Numbered from the stretch's first letter, positions 12,053 through 26,511 are shown. The stretch is 64,000 bases of DNA from Imbricaverruca yamaguchii (GCA_034440575.1 JAOTOL010001321.1:434001-498000); one strand, 5' to 3'. Numbers and translations: made by a program. Notes: generated from the sequence alone by a model not told the origin.

Positions 12053-12175
12053 GGCCGGGGCCGCCGGCTGTTACCGCCGCCGCCCGCTGCTCCCGGCTAC
12101 CCGGCAGCGCCGCGACTGCGCCGGCGGCTCCGGTCGCCGACTCGAGCCGACACCTGGCCGCGCCGCCGCCGCCGT

Positions 12176-12245
<70 letters not shown>

Positions 12246-12720
12246 ATATTGATCGGGGCGGGGTGCGCCGGGCCGGCGGCGGCCGGCGCGCGGCGCGCAG
12301 GCCGCGCCGCTCTCTCTGGCTGGCTGCGGCGGCTGGCTGCCGGCGGCTGACGCCGCTCACCACGGGCGCGACCGGCTGGTGCACACGGCCGCCGACGCCG
12401 TGCACGGGGCCCGCCGCGGGCCGCCAGTCGCCAGCCGCGCGCCGCGCCCGTCTGCCCGCGCGGCCAGTCGGCGCCGCGCCCGCCTCCCGCCGCAGGCCGG
12501 CCACCGTGCCGTGTGCGTGTCCGCCGCGTGGGATCAATAGTGTGCGTACTATGAGATGGGTGTCCGGCTGGCTGGACGGCAGCGGAGCCGCACGGTAGGC
12601 GACACCGAGCTCGGCTAGCATGCTTCTCAGATGACTCAGGTGAGTGTGCCGAGGCCGAGGCGCGGCCGGACTCCGCCGGTATCGAGCCGGTCAGCTCGCA
12701 CTGTGGCAGTAGCGTCAGAC
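12053..12720 (+). promoter_or_regulatory. CpG island, candidate promoter and first exon
   Basis: A very GC- and CpG-rich block, unlike its surroundings, with a long CCG triplet run inside. At its end, ATGACTCAG is followed by GTGAGT with a donor GT at 12640-12641, a perfect match to the 5' splice consensus. No TATA box is evident. I infer a promoter and non-coding first exon for the gene whose start codon is at 27120, because that exon has a splice acceptor before its 5' UTR and this is the nearest strong island with a donor. Another gene or an unexpressed island is possible. Open frames here are GC-rich and low-complexity, so I do not call protein. Confidence 0.45.
12166..12244. repeat. (CCG)n trinucleotide repeat
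   Basis: About 25 CCG/GCC triplets with one GTG interruption near 12174, within the CpG island. If transcribed, it would lie in a 5' UTR. Length polymorphism is expected. Confidence 0.9.
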
Positions 12721-12823
12721 TGGTGATGATTTCGCTCGGGAGGTTGTCTTTTTCGACGTGTAAAATACTCCTAGCATTCGATGTGGTATGTGTGTGCTAC
12801 TTGGTGCGACATGTGCACATTAC

Positions 12824-13500
12824 ATGCAGCTAAGCAGACAGCATATTGAGCTAGGAAGACAGAACATTGAGCTCGGCAAACAGCACATGGAATTAGGCAA
12901 ACAGCACATGGAGCTAGGCAGGCAGTACATGGATATGGATAGACAGTGCAGGTAGCTAGGCAGACTGCACATTAAACAAAGCAGACGGCACATGAAGCTA
13001 GGCACACGGCACATGAAGCTATGCAGGCAGAACATGGAGTTAGGCACACAGTACATGGGGCTAGGCAGGCAATACTAGGCACTGGGCTAGGCAGGCAGCA
13101 CGTGACGCTGGGTAGGCAGCACACAGAGTTGGAAGGCAATGCATTGAGCTAGGCAGACAGCACATGTAGCTAGGCAGGTAGTACATGGAGCTAGGCAGGC
13201 AGCACATGGAGCTAGACACACAGTACATGGAGCTAGACAGGCAGTGCATTCACCTAAGCAGATAGAACATGGAGCTAGGCAGGCAGCACATGGAGTCAGG
13301 CAGACAATGCATGGGGCTAGGCAGGCAGCACATGGAGCTAGGCAGGTAGCATATGGAGCTAGGCAGACAGTACATGGTGATAGGCAGGCAGCGCATATGG
13401 CTAGGCAGGCAGCACGTGGAGCTAGGCAGGCAGCACATAGAGGTGGAAAGAAACACATTGAGCTTGGCAGACAGCACAGGAATTTGGCCGTCAGCACGTC
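12824..13500 (+). repeat. 21-bp minisatellite, about 32 copies
   Basis: The unit is built from CATGGAGCTAGGCAGGCAG plus two bases, with point variants throughout and decay at both edges. Because 21 is a multiple of 3 and the unit has few stops, long open frames appear on both strands (7-residue periodic peptides); these are artefacts of the repeat. It follows the CpG island by about 100 bp. Confidence 0.9.
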
Positions 13501-13961
13501 AAGTAATTTTCGGCACCATCTTTAATTTGCTACGCTTGTTTCTTGACATCTGTTTTTGTTCTTTTCATGTTATGCACAACCAACCTGTTTCTTGTATTGC
13601 TGAACGCACAAAGATTAATTTGTCTGGTGACGTAATTGCTTCCCGACTATTTGCCACACTCTGGTGAGCAGCTTGGCAGTTTATGATCTGAATTTCGTCC
13701 CAATAAACATCGTTACTTTTTAAATTGCCAGCATTTTATGGCTATTTCATAGCGATTTCGGGTTGAACCCCGACCTACCACCTGTTGCAATATACTGCAG
13801 TGTCATCAGCAGTATCTTTCGATTGTCGGTTCTCGTGCAATGTTATAATTGTGTTTGATGAATGAGCAATCAATCTTCCCTTGGTCTTAGAGAGTCTAGA
13901 AAGTCTTACGTTATCCTTCGATTGACTTGACTGGTTTTGATAAGTGCATAAATGGGATGTG
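13501..13961. other. Non-coding stretch, nothing recognised
   Basis: Unique-looking DNA between the 21-bp array and the palindromic mariner relic. Confidence 0.5.
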
Positions 13962-14990
13962 CAAGGTGTCTGAAAATAAATGGAACCCATTACCATTGTC
14001 ATAATGTATTATTCAGACAAGAAACTCCAAACAAATGTTACCTTGCCTGGAAGCTTATATAGCAATGCAAATTCTAAAGCGTTGAGGTCTCTAGCTCAAA
14101 GGATATATTTATTAAAGCACATGTTCCAAATGGCCGCCGTCGCGACTCAGAACCACTTGAAGCCGGCGAGCGAAGTTGTTGATCACCTTGACACACTTCC
14201 TTCCTGGTGTCACGGATCTTCGGGGTGATGACCACTTTCAGTGCAGCAGTGGATCGTGGACGATTCTCATGCACGTGGTCCTTGAATAACCCCCAGAGAT
14301 AAAAATCTGGTGGTTCAGATCAGGTGAATGCGGAGGCCACTCTGGCTCGCGGCGCCTGCTGATTGGCCGATCAGAGAATCGTAGTCGCGCCACCCAATCG
14401 TGATGTTGGCTGTATGTGGAATTTCTCTATCTTGTTGGAACAATTGCGCATCTCTGTTTGGGACTTGGGACACGTCGTGGTGTGAATCAAGACGTGCAAT
14501 CATTCCAACAAGATGGGGAAACCCACATACAGCCAGCATCACGATGGAATGACTGGACGAGCGATTCTCTGATCGGCTGATCAGCAGGCGTCGCGAAACC
14601 CGAGTGGTCTGCGCGTTCACCTGATCTGACGCCACCACCCCCAGAGTTTTAGCTCCGGGGGTTCTTGAAGGACCACGTGTGTGAGAATCCTCCACAATCC
14701 ATTGCTGAACTGAAAGTGGCCATCACCCAGAAGATACGTGCCATCGGGAAAGAAGTGTGTCAAGGTGATTAACAACTTCGCTCGCCGGCTTCAAGTGTGT
14801 CTGAGTGGCATCGGCGGTCATTTGGAACATATGCTCTAATAAATGTATCGTTTGAGCTAGAAACCTCATATCTTCAAATGTTTATTATTATCTTATCAGC
14901 TTCCAGGAAACATAATATTTTTGGGAGTTTCTGGTCTGAGCAATACATTTTTATCATGTTAGTAGGTTCCACCTATTTTTAGTCACCCTG
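13962..14990. mobile_element. Palindromic Tc1/mariner relic (two inverted 3' halves)
   Basis: The left arm (about 13962-14475) and right arm (about 14476-14990) are imperfect inverted copies of one sequence along their whole length, for example AAGCCGGCGAGCGAAGTTGT at 14160 and its complement near 14776. On the plus strand the right arm translates, with stops, to FQQDGETH, then RSPDLTP, then FLKDHV, the hallmark C-terminal blocks of Tc1/mariner transposases. The left arm encodes the same on the minus strand. The outer ends match as inverted repeats (AGGTGTCTGAAAATA against AGGGTGACTAAAAATA). The 5' half of the transposase, with the DNA-binding domain and first catalytic aspartate, is absent. 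It cannot encode an enzyme. Confidence 0.85.
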
Positions 14991-15228
14991 TATGTACAAT
15001 ACATATGCATGTGATACCATAAAACTAAATGCTGGGAGGTTTGTTCTGTTTCTTGTGGAACTGACTGCAAACGAACAGACCTTGTAATTTTGATCATTGG
15101 CGTTAATAGCGAAAATATCAGGAAGAGTTTGTGATCACTGAACAAAGCACACAGCAACAGCCGACATCGCCAACACTGTGGCAGGTTACCCGAATTCAAA
15201 ACGTACATACATACACGCACACACACAC

Positions 15229-15232
<4 letters not shown>

Positions 15233-15310
<78 letters not shown>
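15233..15310. repeat. (TA)n microsatellite
   Basis: About 39 uninterrupted TA dinucleotides, preceded by a short CA run. Confidence 0.95.
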
Positions 15311-15314
<4 letters not shown>

Positions 15315-18300
15315 ACATACAAATATATCCACATCTTCTCCAGGAAATTACTATGCGCCAAAGGAACTGATGACAAATTTTATCACAACCCTGAAAGAGC
15401 GAATCAGCCGTACACCAGTCTGTGTGTTCAGGGCAATCCCCACAATGTGTTAACCCGGTACTCTCTGGGGTATTTGCACTAGTACGTGTCATTGGGGTGG
15501 TCCCGCTTGTATATCTACAAAAAATGGACTGATCACGTCGATTCGAACGTGATTCGATAGCTTTAATGAAGAATAGCCTGGGTTCACCAAGATGTCACTC
15601 GTGATATCATCGGTCGTGTCAAGCACAGAAACATTCAGCTGTTTTCGAAACCTCATGGTTTTAGCCCATCCCAGGGCATCATAGACCACATAAAGCATCA
15701 GCATCGTGGCTATATACATGTAGTACACCTAACATTTTCCATGTAAGCACTTTCTGGTGTCAGGAAAAGTAAGGTCACTCCAGGGAGAACGTCAAATCAC
15801 CGTTTTGGTTCAGCATACAATGCACTGCAATTCATTTTCTAGAACTCATTTTTACAGGGATCATACAAAATTGACGTAAATTATTAGTACGAAATTTTTG
15901 TGTCGATATAATCTGGCAAGACACTTATGAGTTCACATGTCATGCGAAGTAGAAATATTGGAATAATTCCATGATTTTTTTCTACTGCAAACAAGGGCAT
16001 CAGAGTAACATAAGTCGTAGGTGTTGGCCAATGCATGCATTATATGCTAATAATTATACAATCTGGACTTGTCTTTGGGTCAAGTGAGGCCATCTAGGGA
16101 GAAGGCCCCAGTCACAGTTTTGGTTCAGTGTACAACGCGTAGCATGTTTACAAGTTACATTTCTACGAGGAGCTAGAAAAATGGACGTACACTTTCGTAC
16201 ATACCACAGAATACTCGTCGTGCTCAGTTGAACCTAATGTTCGACCTGACCGTGACCTGAGGTCACCCGGTAGACACCGGGATGTCTAAAATAAGTGCAG
16301 CTGGATTGCCCTGCAAGTGCGATATGGTTAGATTGTATCGGGTGACAATAGGCAACTGTTTCAAGCGGTAGAAGAAGCACTTGCGATCGAGGTTGTGATG
16401 TCATTATGATGCGACGTGGTATTACCTGAAAACAGAGAAATGTATATTTGACCTACTATGACTTCACCGGAAAGATGTACTCAGCACCAGATATATCGAT
16501 TTTATAAGGACTTGAATGTCTTATCAAGTCCTAAACGATCAATATATTTGAACGAAACAAAGATCATCAAAATTAGCCAGATTATCTGGATCTGGTGACA
16601 GAGCAACAAAATTACCTTTGGTGTACGAAATGCACCTGCATTGATCTGCCAGTATGCATTAGTTCGATCGTATGTCATAAAAACAAGCAACCGTTTGCAA
16701 TGTTCAATCAACGTCTACGAACGTCTTTATGACGTCCTTAGAACATGACCTAAGATGGTCAATTTGTTGTGTTATAACATCCTAAGTGTTCATTTGAAGG
16801 TGCTAAAAGACTCAAGCTGTTGTCTCTATTGGTTTGGCTGTTACAGAAACCAAATTGGAAGAGAGCTTCCCCCGCCCCCGAGACACGCGGGGTTAAGGGA
16901 GATGCCGTGCTGTGTAATTACTCGGTGGGGGAAATGATGTTCCTCCAACTTCACACAATTAGCTATTTGTCTTCTATGCTTAGCATATGCTTCCAGTGCA
17001 CCTATGCACAAAATGCAAATGATGCACAATGCCGCGTGATCCAGGTATTCAACCATTCATCGCCATCTGTCAACATTTCACTGCAGCTTTCCTTCACGGC
17101 AGGGACCAGTCGCGTATTCAATTACACGTTGCGGTTACATTTGGAAACCTGTATTCTTTTCAACTATGCACCAGCTGATTGGAGCGCCTGGGCTGCCGCC
17201 TGGTCATTTGTGACGTTTTTCACTGGGGAGTGCGACGCGTGCTTGTCGGGGGTAGTCACTGCCAGCTTCACCACGTGTGCATGGATATTTTTTTCGCGAT
17301 AGGTGTACGCCAGGTATGCTAAAAATATGTGTCAAAGTTCTGCATATGGAAATTGCATGCAATGTGGAATTTGTATCATGTTTCATCGGATAGCATGTCT
17401 GTCATCTTTTCATATGAACCCGGATCATCGCCTTATTACAGGATATGCACGACAGCTTAGCGCCGGTGAACAGACAACAAGGCACTAAGTCGTTCAAACT
17501 GTCAGTGCAATTTCATGTCGTTGTATTTTTGTGAGAATCAAAGGCGAAGACTAGACCAGGGGAATGGGTTGTGTTCCACAGTCTGTGACAATTTAGTATC
17601 AATAACCGATTGGATACACTCGTTTAACTCTTGATACAATTTTCACGGAACAAATCAAAACTTCAGACTCTATTGGAGTTGAACACGGGGTTATTGAATG
17701 ACACTTGACACGATTTAACACTTACAACAGCATTTCAGTCATTCAGGGTCATAGCAAATCATCGTCAGTTGTTACGTTTTGATGGCCACGCTGTCGCCTG
17801 GGCTTCACAGGCGCTTAGTGCCGCGAAGGTACTGGTAACAAGCTGCTTCATTCCACACGTAGCCTTTCTAAGTTGCTGTGCTGCAGCATTCTTAATATGC
17901 TATGATTTAGCCCTCCTAATATGCTAAGTGAGCAGAAATATAGCAGCCATTTGAAACTGCGCAGGACTCAAAGCTATACACATTGGCCTGCTTGGGGTAT
18001 TGGGATACTTTATTCGACGCATATTATGAGGTTTCCTGTGGTACATAAATCAAATGGAAATTGGTTTACTTGATCAGATGTGATTTATGTCGGATATGAG
18101 CATACCACCACACCGAGTGGTAGCATTTTGGCTAGCATGGGTTTTGGAATAAATAATCTAGTAGTGAATTGAAGGAAAAGTCTGATGATATTTGTATAAA
18201 TTCAATAGATTTTCCTATGCATGTTTCGAAAGGGTCGCCTAACCCCCTACACCCCCTATCTCACCCCAGCCACCCCCTCCACATTCATAAACGGCGTGCT

Positions 18301-19529
18301 CCAGAAACCGTTTACAATGAGGGGTGAACTTTAGCATGATGAAAGATTGTGGAGTGAGGAGTCCGCCTTACTTTCTGTTTTATGATCAGATATTTACAAC
18401 TGCTGGCGTTTCTCACGCGGCTCGAATGTGAACATCAACGGACGTGAGAGATGAGAAACGGACGTCTTTCTCCGAACATCTGCAAGCCTTTTTAAAGCAA
18501 ATCTGAAGTTTCTAATCATCTATGCAAGTCATAATACCGCCATCTTATCATTATAATTCTTAGCTTCATAAATTCACACATCAGCATAATTATATCATAT
18601 CTTCGGATCGAATTTGCTAAGCAATGAAAAGAACCGGTTGAAAGTAAACCCACCGCATTTGATCCCAGGTGTAATCGCCAATTAAACGCACCCACAATAA
18701 ACTGTAGCTTTACTCTTCTCCATTGGATTTAGGTTTCTTATTGCTGAAACGTTCACAATACGTGGCAAGATTAACATAGCTGGACAAGCGGTGCAGTACG
18801 GGCGCCTTGGTGGCTTAGATGTGCTCGCAATCAGAGACGGTCACCAGTGGTTTGGGGCTCCCATAGCTACTGAATGATGCTACCGAAGCTACTGATGTTG
18901 AACTGGTTCCGCTTGTTCCTGGATACCACCTAAAAATGGTTCTCGGAGCACCATAACATACGTCAATATATATTTGTTTGGTGTTTACAGTGCCATTTTT
19001 TGGGAGCACGTAGGGATCGTCGACAGACGAAGGTCTCTTTGGTGTATCCTGATGCGTTTCGAGTAGCATTATTCTTCTTGTAAACGCAGCCAATGATATC
19101 GGGGCAGGCGCTACGGTATTTTCTGATCTTACTTTATCTATAATTATCTAGTCGATGAAATCAAGCATGACGGGTTTCTTGTTTGTCAATCGCCTACATG
19201 TTTCGCACTATGGTATCGTTCATCTTCAGATGCACCGTGCTAAAGGTGAAGGCTACGTTTGCATTATGCTCATGGAGTTATTGTTTTGCGAGCCTGTGAG
19301 CCTGTCAACGCTTGCGTACCGAGAACATGTTGCAGTTTTCTCCCTTCACAGGGTGAGTGGTTAATGGCTGCTATCACATTGCCGCCATTTATCTTATAGT
19401 TGAGCACGATTCGTCAAGCCGCATCGCACGACACAAGTTATATCCATCACTACCAGCCAACATCATCGAACACCACGCAACTCTACCCAACCGCTTGAGA
19501 TCAGCTGTTGGACTCCTAGATTCGGTCAA

Positions 19530-19530
<1 letters not shown>
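15311..19530. other. Long non-coding stretch
   Basis: No gene recognised. A diverged direct duplication is visible: 15768-15890 and 16085-16205 share GTTTTGGTTCAGYRTACAA and a following block. A GC-rich remnant ending CGCGGGGTTAA (16886-16896) looks like a scrap of the TTAA-bounded MITE 3' end. The block TGACCTGACCGTGACCTGAGG-TCA lies near 16246. A 92-codon minus-strand frame at 19093-18815 is serine-rich but has no motif or good splice acceptor. Confidence 0.45.

Positions 19531-19611
<81 letters not shown>
19531..19611. repeat. (TA)n microsatellite
   Basis: About 40 uninterrupted TA dinucleotides. Confidence 0.95.
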
Positions 19612-19613
<2 letters not shown>

Positions 19614-20212
19614 CAAGGAAAAAAATGTTGTTCAAAACACCGTTACGTCCAACAATTTGCAAAAAGTCAAGCCATTGGCGTCCGCGTGTAGATCGGGACA
19701 CGGCCTGTCTGTTGGTATCTCGAACGTCATGATCGGACTCCAAGCTATCCCAGGACACGGTCCTAGCTTAGGTCGAATGGGTCACTGACCACGCAGATTT
19801 TAAACCTTTCGAGAAGCAAGTGTGACCGAGCAACATTTCAGATTGTCTATGGTCAAAGGTGGTCACTGATTTATCATCCTTGCTACAAGGGGCCATCTGA
19901 AGTCATCCAATTATCGACACCATCCAAGATGATGGGCATACGATGACCTTGATCATCCGTTGTCGAATTTGAACCACCCCGGGGCGATGTTGGACGTGAA
20001 ATCCAAATATACCTGCACAATGCGAGTGTCGCAAGAGTAATCCGAACATTGTTGGATCTCCGGTTAAAGAAAGGAGACCGGTGGTTTCCTCATGCATTTA
20101 CGAACTCCGAGCTGCCGTTATTGTCAGCTGGGATGGCGTCTGTGACAAACGCACCAGGATGCTCCGGACTGGCACTCAGCCACCGTGTGGCGTTCTCGCT
20201 CTGTCGGACTAG
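19612..20212. other. Non-coding stretch
   Basis: Weak hints of decayed retroelement coding (a CYKGPSEV-like peptide near 19880) are too poor to call. Otherwise nothing is seen. Confidence 0.4.
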
Positions 20213-21210
20213 TGGGACTCAGTGGTCCGCACGGGGCTCACTGGTCCGCACGGGGCTCACTGGTCCGCACGGGGCTCACTGGTCCGCACGGGCTCCGGCT
20301 GCCGGTGTGGGGCTCAGTGGTCCGCACGGGCTCCGGCTGCCGGTGTGGGGCTCATGGTCTGTCGGCCCGGCTGCCGGTGTGGGGCTCAGTGGTCCGCACG
20401 GCATGTCCGACGGGCTCTGTCGGGGCTCAGTGGTCCGCACGGGCTCCGGCTGCCGGTGTGGGGCTCAGTGGTCCGCACGGGCTCCGGCTGCCGGTGTGGG
20501 GCTCAATGATCCGCACGGGGCTCACTGATCCACACGGGGCTCAGTGGTCTGTACGGGCTCCGGCTGCCGGTGTGGGGCTCAGTGGTCCGCACGGGCTCCG
20601 GCTGCCGGTGTGGGGCTCAGTGGTCCGCACGGGCTCCGGCTGCCGGTGTGGGGCTCAGTGGTCCGCACGGGCTCCGGCTGCCGGTGTGGGGCTCAGTGAT
20701 CCGCACGGGCTCCGGCTGCCGGTGTGGGGCTCAGTGGTCCGACTCCCTTGGCTCCGTGCCGTGTGGGGCTCAGTGGTCCGCACGGGCTCCGGCTGCCGGT
20801 GTGGGGCTCAGTGGTCCGCACGGGCTCCGGCTGCCGGTGTGGGGCTCAGTGGTCCGCACGGGCTCCGGCTGCCGGTGTGGGGCTCAGTGGTCCGCACGGG
20901 CCGGCTGCCGGTGCACGGGGCTCACTGATCCACACGGGGCTCAGTGGTCTGTACGGGCTCCGGCTGCCGGTGTGGGGCTCAGTGGTTTCGAGGGGCTGGC
21001 CGGGCTCCGGTGCGGTGTGGGGCTCAGTGGTCTGTACGGGCTCCGGCTGCCGGTGTGGGGCTCAGTGGTCCGCACGGGCTCCGGCTGCCGGTGTGGGGCT
21101 CAGTGGTCCGCACGGGCTCCGGCTGCCGGTGTGGGGCTCAGTGATCCGCACGGGGCTCACTGATCCACACGGGGCTCAGTGGTCTGTACGGACTCCGGCT
21201 GCCGACGTGG
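20213..21210 (+). repeat. 38-bp GC-rich minisatellite, about 25 copies
   Basis: The unit joins GGGCTCAGTGGTCCGCAC (18 bp) and GGGCTCCGGCTGCCGGTGTG (20 bp). Shorter 18-bp-only units occur in clusters at the left end, near 20510-20550, near 20920-20945 and at the right end, so there is higher-order structure. Since 38 is not a multiple of 3 and the unit lacks stops, all three plus frames stay open and read the same peptide shifted. I do not regard it as coding. Confidence 0.9.
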
Positions 21211-24184
21211 CGGATACGCTCAAGGCCGTGCCGTACAGACGAACCGATCGGCATCGACAGTCAACGTATTGTGAAGTTATTGGCATTCCAGCTTGCATGG
21301 ATCAACCAAAGCCATGAAGAGTGTAATGGACCGACCATTGACCCCACGAGCGCCCGGCCACGCGCCACCGACCATTCAGTAGGAAGCGAATCCGGCCTCT
21401 CGACTTTGATGGGTCGTCAAAGCCAAAGTTGTCAGGAAACATTTTCACATCTGAAGCGCTAAGCGGTGTGCCTGGCATGGGCTTCGCTGCCATTTGAGTT
21501 GGGGCGGACAAATTCCCTCAATGGACTTGAAGCTTAGCGTTGGCGTTGCATGGAAAGAGCGAGTATACAACTGCGAGTATCTCCTACATCACATGCCGTG
21601 GCGGAGCCGATAGTGTGTGCCATTAATCGAGTGTAAAGCTTTTTATCTATTTATGAGGATGGATTTGAGCCACCCCCAAAGCATTTCCACTCTTGATCCT
21701 ATAGGCCATTCAACATATGAAATTGAGGTTAACCTGCCTGAGCCCGCTCCCCAAATCATATTATTTAGATAACCCACCCACGGTATTGAGTTTCACATAT
21801 CCGATGGAGCATCCTTAGCCCATCTCGGTCATAGCTATTTCGGAAAATCCCGAACTGGGACAATCTTTTCCCCAACCTCGCCATGTTGCTATTTGTATTG
21901 TTGGATATTAAGAAAGAAATCAAAATATCCGTTTTGAAACAAGAAGGAGCTTTCAAAAACATTTTGTAATGGAATATTTGGGTAGTTGAAATCTTGCAAT
22001 GCAACCTTGACACTATATAGGCCATGCAAACTCGAAATAAACCACAAAAACGGCGTTGTCTATATAAACTTTGCCCACATTGCGCACGATATCGCAACCT
22101 GACCTCAATCCACTTGGCGGACGTCGAGCAAATTGGATGACAAATTCAGACAAATTGGATCAGGTTCATGTTAACCCATTGCAGGTGCATCGGAGCCCCA
22201 GAGGAGCAGGTTCGGTAAAACGTTGTAAAATTCGTTAACATGATTAAGCTGAATATATTCGGTAAAATATTCTTACTTAGCATTACAGCTGTTGATATCT
22301 TGCAAGAGGACTCGAAATGAGCGATGCTCTCTATTGTCCTATCAGCGCCAAAGCTGCCCTACTTACTCTGGTACCAAATTTAGATGCAATCAAATTACCG
22401 CTAGAACAGCTTCCTAGACAGTAGTTTCCTAGATTGTGCGAACTAGTGTATTTGGGTACGCAGCGGGACCAAGTGCTCTTCAAAATTGCATCGTAAACCG
22501 GCGTGAATGCAGCCCCGGTTGGTGTTGAGTGTGCGGTGTAGTGTGAACGAGCAACGCCGATTGTTGAAAGTGTTTGTGGCGAGTAGCGTTCGTGTGTCGG
22601 TGCTGCTTTGCGTGCGTACGATGATGTGGGTTGTGTACCGAGTGATGGTGAAGTGTGGTGTGTTCAGGATGTGGCGTAGTGGTTGTGTGAGAATAAAGGA
22701 AGATTTCCTGTGACATTGTACTTTGGTTAGTGTGGTTGGCATTGCGTGCAGAGTTGGCGTTGGACTCCAGTGTGGTTGCCATTTTGTTAGGATCTAGCAT
22801 CACCACCGACAAGGTGACCCTCCATACTGAAAAGACCCGGATTCGTTGCACCCTGGACCAAGCTTTCACACTTTGGTCTCTGATCAGGCCCCAATGGCCC
22901 AGAGCAGTGGACTCGTCACCGTTTAGTTTTCTCCGGGGGTAAAGGTTAGCTGGAAGTCAGGAAAAAGTTGAGAATCTGGTGTGGGTGATATTTCCTTCTC
23001 GAGTCTCAGTTGTGCTCGGTTAGGATGTCTGAAGCTATTGTTCCTTGCTGTCTTCTTGCTTCTCTTCTGTTTTCCCATCCACCCGATGTGCTATGAATCG
23101 TCTCGGTTCTTTATTTACTGCGTCATAAATGATGAACTGCAGTACTAATTGACTCAAGCAGTACCGCTTTCGGCAGTACCCAGATAGCATCCATTCCTAA
23201 ATGTTTTGTACCACCTCACTACACTATGTATTGCACGTTAACAGTAAGTGGTCTTTTTGAAGACGTTGCACGATATTAGGGAAACATAGAAAATTATCTT
23301 CCTGTTCGGAGTTGAAAATGGTACCGAAAACTTGAGTGTCGAAAAATGTTTCTCAACCCTTCTTGAGGGACAAGGGCGCAAGATCCGAGAGGGTGTGAGG
23401 GTCAAGGGATCGCAACTTTGAACAAGTTGATCATTAACCGTATGGATGTTACATCGAAAGAATTTACTTCCCAAAATGACTTTTGTTGCTGAGCCAAATT
23501 TTGAACTAATTCATTATATGCATCAATAAAGGTCTAATGCAAAACTTGGCCATTTGTGCTGCATTGGCAACATCAAGAGCACACAAAGTTGCATCGCTGA
23601 AGCAGACTCCATTCGGTGGCATGAGCCTCTTTCCCAAAATATAACGTGTGATTTAGGTATGCTGTCGTTTGCATTTATTTGGATTTCAGTGCAGTGAATA
23701 ATACACAGAACAATTGAAGGCACAACTTCCCTACCTATATCTCCATCCATGACACTCACAATATTAAACAATGTAATAGGAGATCAATGGCCGAGCAGCG
23801 ACCACAGAAATCGTCCGACGCTCGTGTCCGACTGCAAAACGTGGCAGATAACTTGGCATCTTTCAAGTCGTCTACCGCGAACGCCGCCGACGTCGAACAA
23901 AGCTACTATGTCACACTCGCTATGGCCAATGCACTTTGTGACGTCATTCATTCATGCTGTGACGTCAGAGGCTGCGGGCGTGGCCAACGTCGGGCTCTGC
24001 TCGGTTCTGCCGGGTCCTGCCCTGTCCTACTGATGCCATGGTTCCGCCGGGATTCTGCCAGGATTCTGCCGGGATTCTGCCGGGTTTGTGCCGCGTGTGA
24101 GCAGGCCTTGAGTCTGGTGTCAGTCCTCTGACCGTTGTCCGATCATCTTCCCTTTCCGGATGCCAGAGCTGAGCCATTTGTCTC
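21211..24184. other. Non-coding stretch
   Basis: No gene recognised. Part of 21660-22170 resembles the dispersed element at 48640-49210 (shared AACTCGAAATAA and following bases). A short direct repeat, GGGATTCTGCC in about four copies, lies at 24050-24090, just left of the 19-bp array. Confidence 0.45.
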
Positions 24185-24828
24185 GCCTCTGGCAACACAT
24201 CCGGCCTCCGACAAGACGTCCGGCCTCTGACAAGACGTCCGGGCTCCGACAAGACGTCCGGCCTCTGACAAGACGTCCGGCCTCTGACAAAACGTCCGGC
24301 CTCTGACAAGACGTCCGGCCTCTGACAAGACGTCCGGCCTCTGACAAGACGTCCGGCCTCTGACAAGACGTCCGGCCTCTGACAAGACGTCCGGCCTCTG
24401 ACAAGACGTCCGGCCTCTGACAAGACGTCCGGCCTCTGACAAGACGTCCGGCCTCTGACAAGACGTCCGGCCTCTGACAAGACGTCCGGCCTCTGACAAG
24501 ACGTCCGGCCTCTGACAAGACGTCCGGCCTCTGACAAGACGTCCGGCCTCTGACAAGACGTCCGGCCTCTGACAAGACGTCCGGCCTCTGACAAGACTCT
24601 CTCTGACAAGACGTCCGGCCTCTGACAAGACGTCCGGCCTCTGACAAGACGTCCGGCCTCTGACAAGACGTCCGGCCTCTGACAAGACGTCCGGCCTCTG
24701 ACAAGACGTCCGGCCTCTGACAAGACGTCCTGCCTCTGACAAGACGTCCGGCCTCTGACAAGACGTCCGGCCTCTGACAAGACGTCCGGCCTCTGACAAG
24801 ACGTCCGGCCTCTGACAAGACGTCAGGC
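24185..24828 (+). repeat. 19-bp minisatellite, about 34 copies
   Basis: The unit GACAAGACGTCCGGCCTCT is almost invariant across the array, with one break at 24594-24605 (CTCTCTCTG) and a few point variants near the left edge. The near identity implies recent expansion or homogenisation. Each unit contains the palindrome GACGTC. The minus strand is open in all frames because three units make 19 codons; I do not treat this as a gene. Confidence 0.95.

Positions 24829-26511
<1,683 letters not shown>

Noticed and set aside
12097..12621. GC-rich open frames in the CpG island as coding exons
   Set aside because: Ala/Arg/Pro-rich peptides arise from composition alone; a 5' UTR and promoter explain the island better.
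12820..13525. Cys-rich (CLPSSMC) or HGARQAA repeat proteins on either strand
   Set aside because: A 21-bp array with a period divisible by 3 gives periodic peptides on both strands; no signal peptide or splice support.
18815..19093. 92-codon minus-strand frame as an exon of an antisense gene
   Set aside because: No motif recognised, and no convincing acceptor or donor at its borders.
19640..20100. Possible decayed LTR-retrotransposon pol end
   Set aside because: A few suggestive peptides in shifting frames, but no conserved motif, LTR or primer site.
20049..21317. Plus-strand repeat 'proteins' of up to 247 codons
   Set aside because: Artefact of the 38-bp array; all three frames are open.
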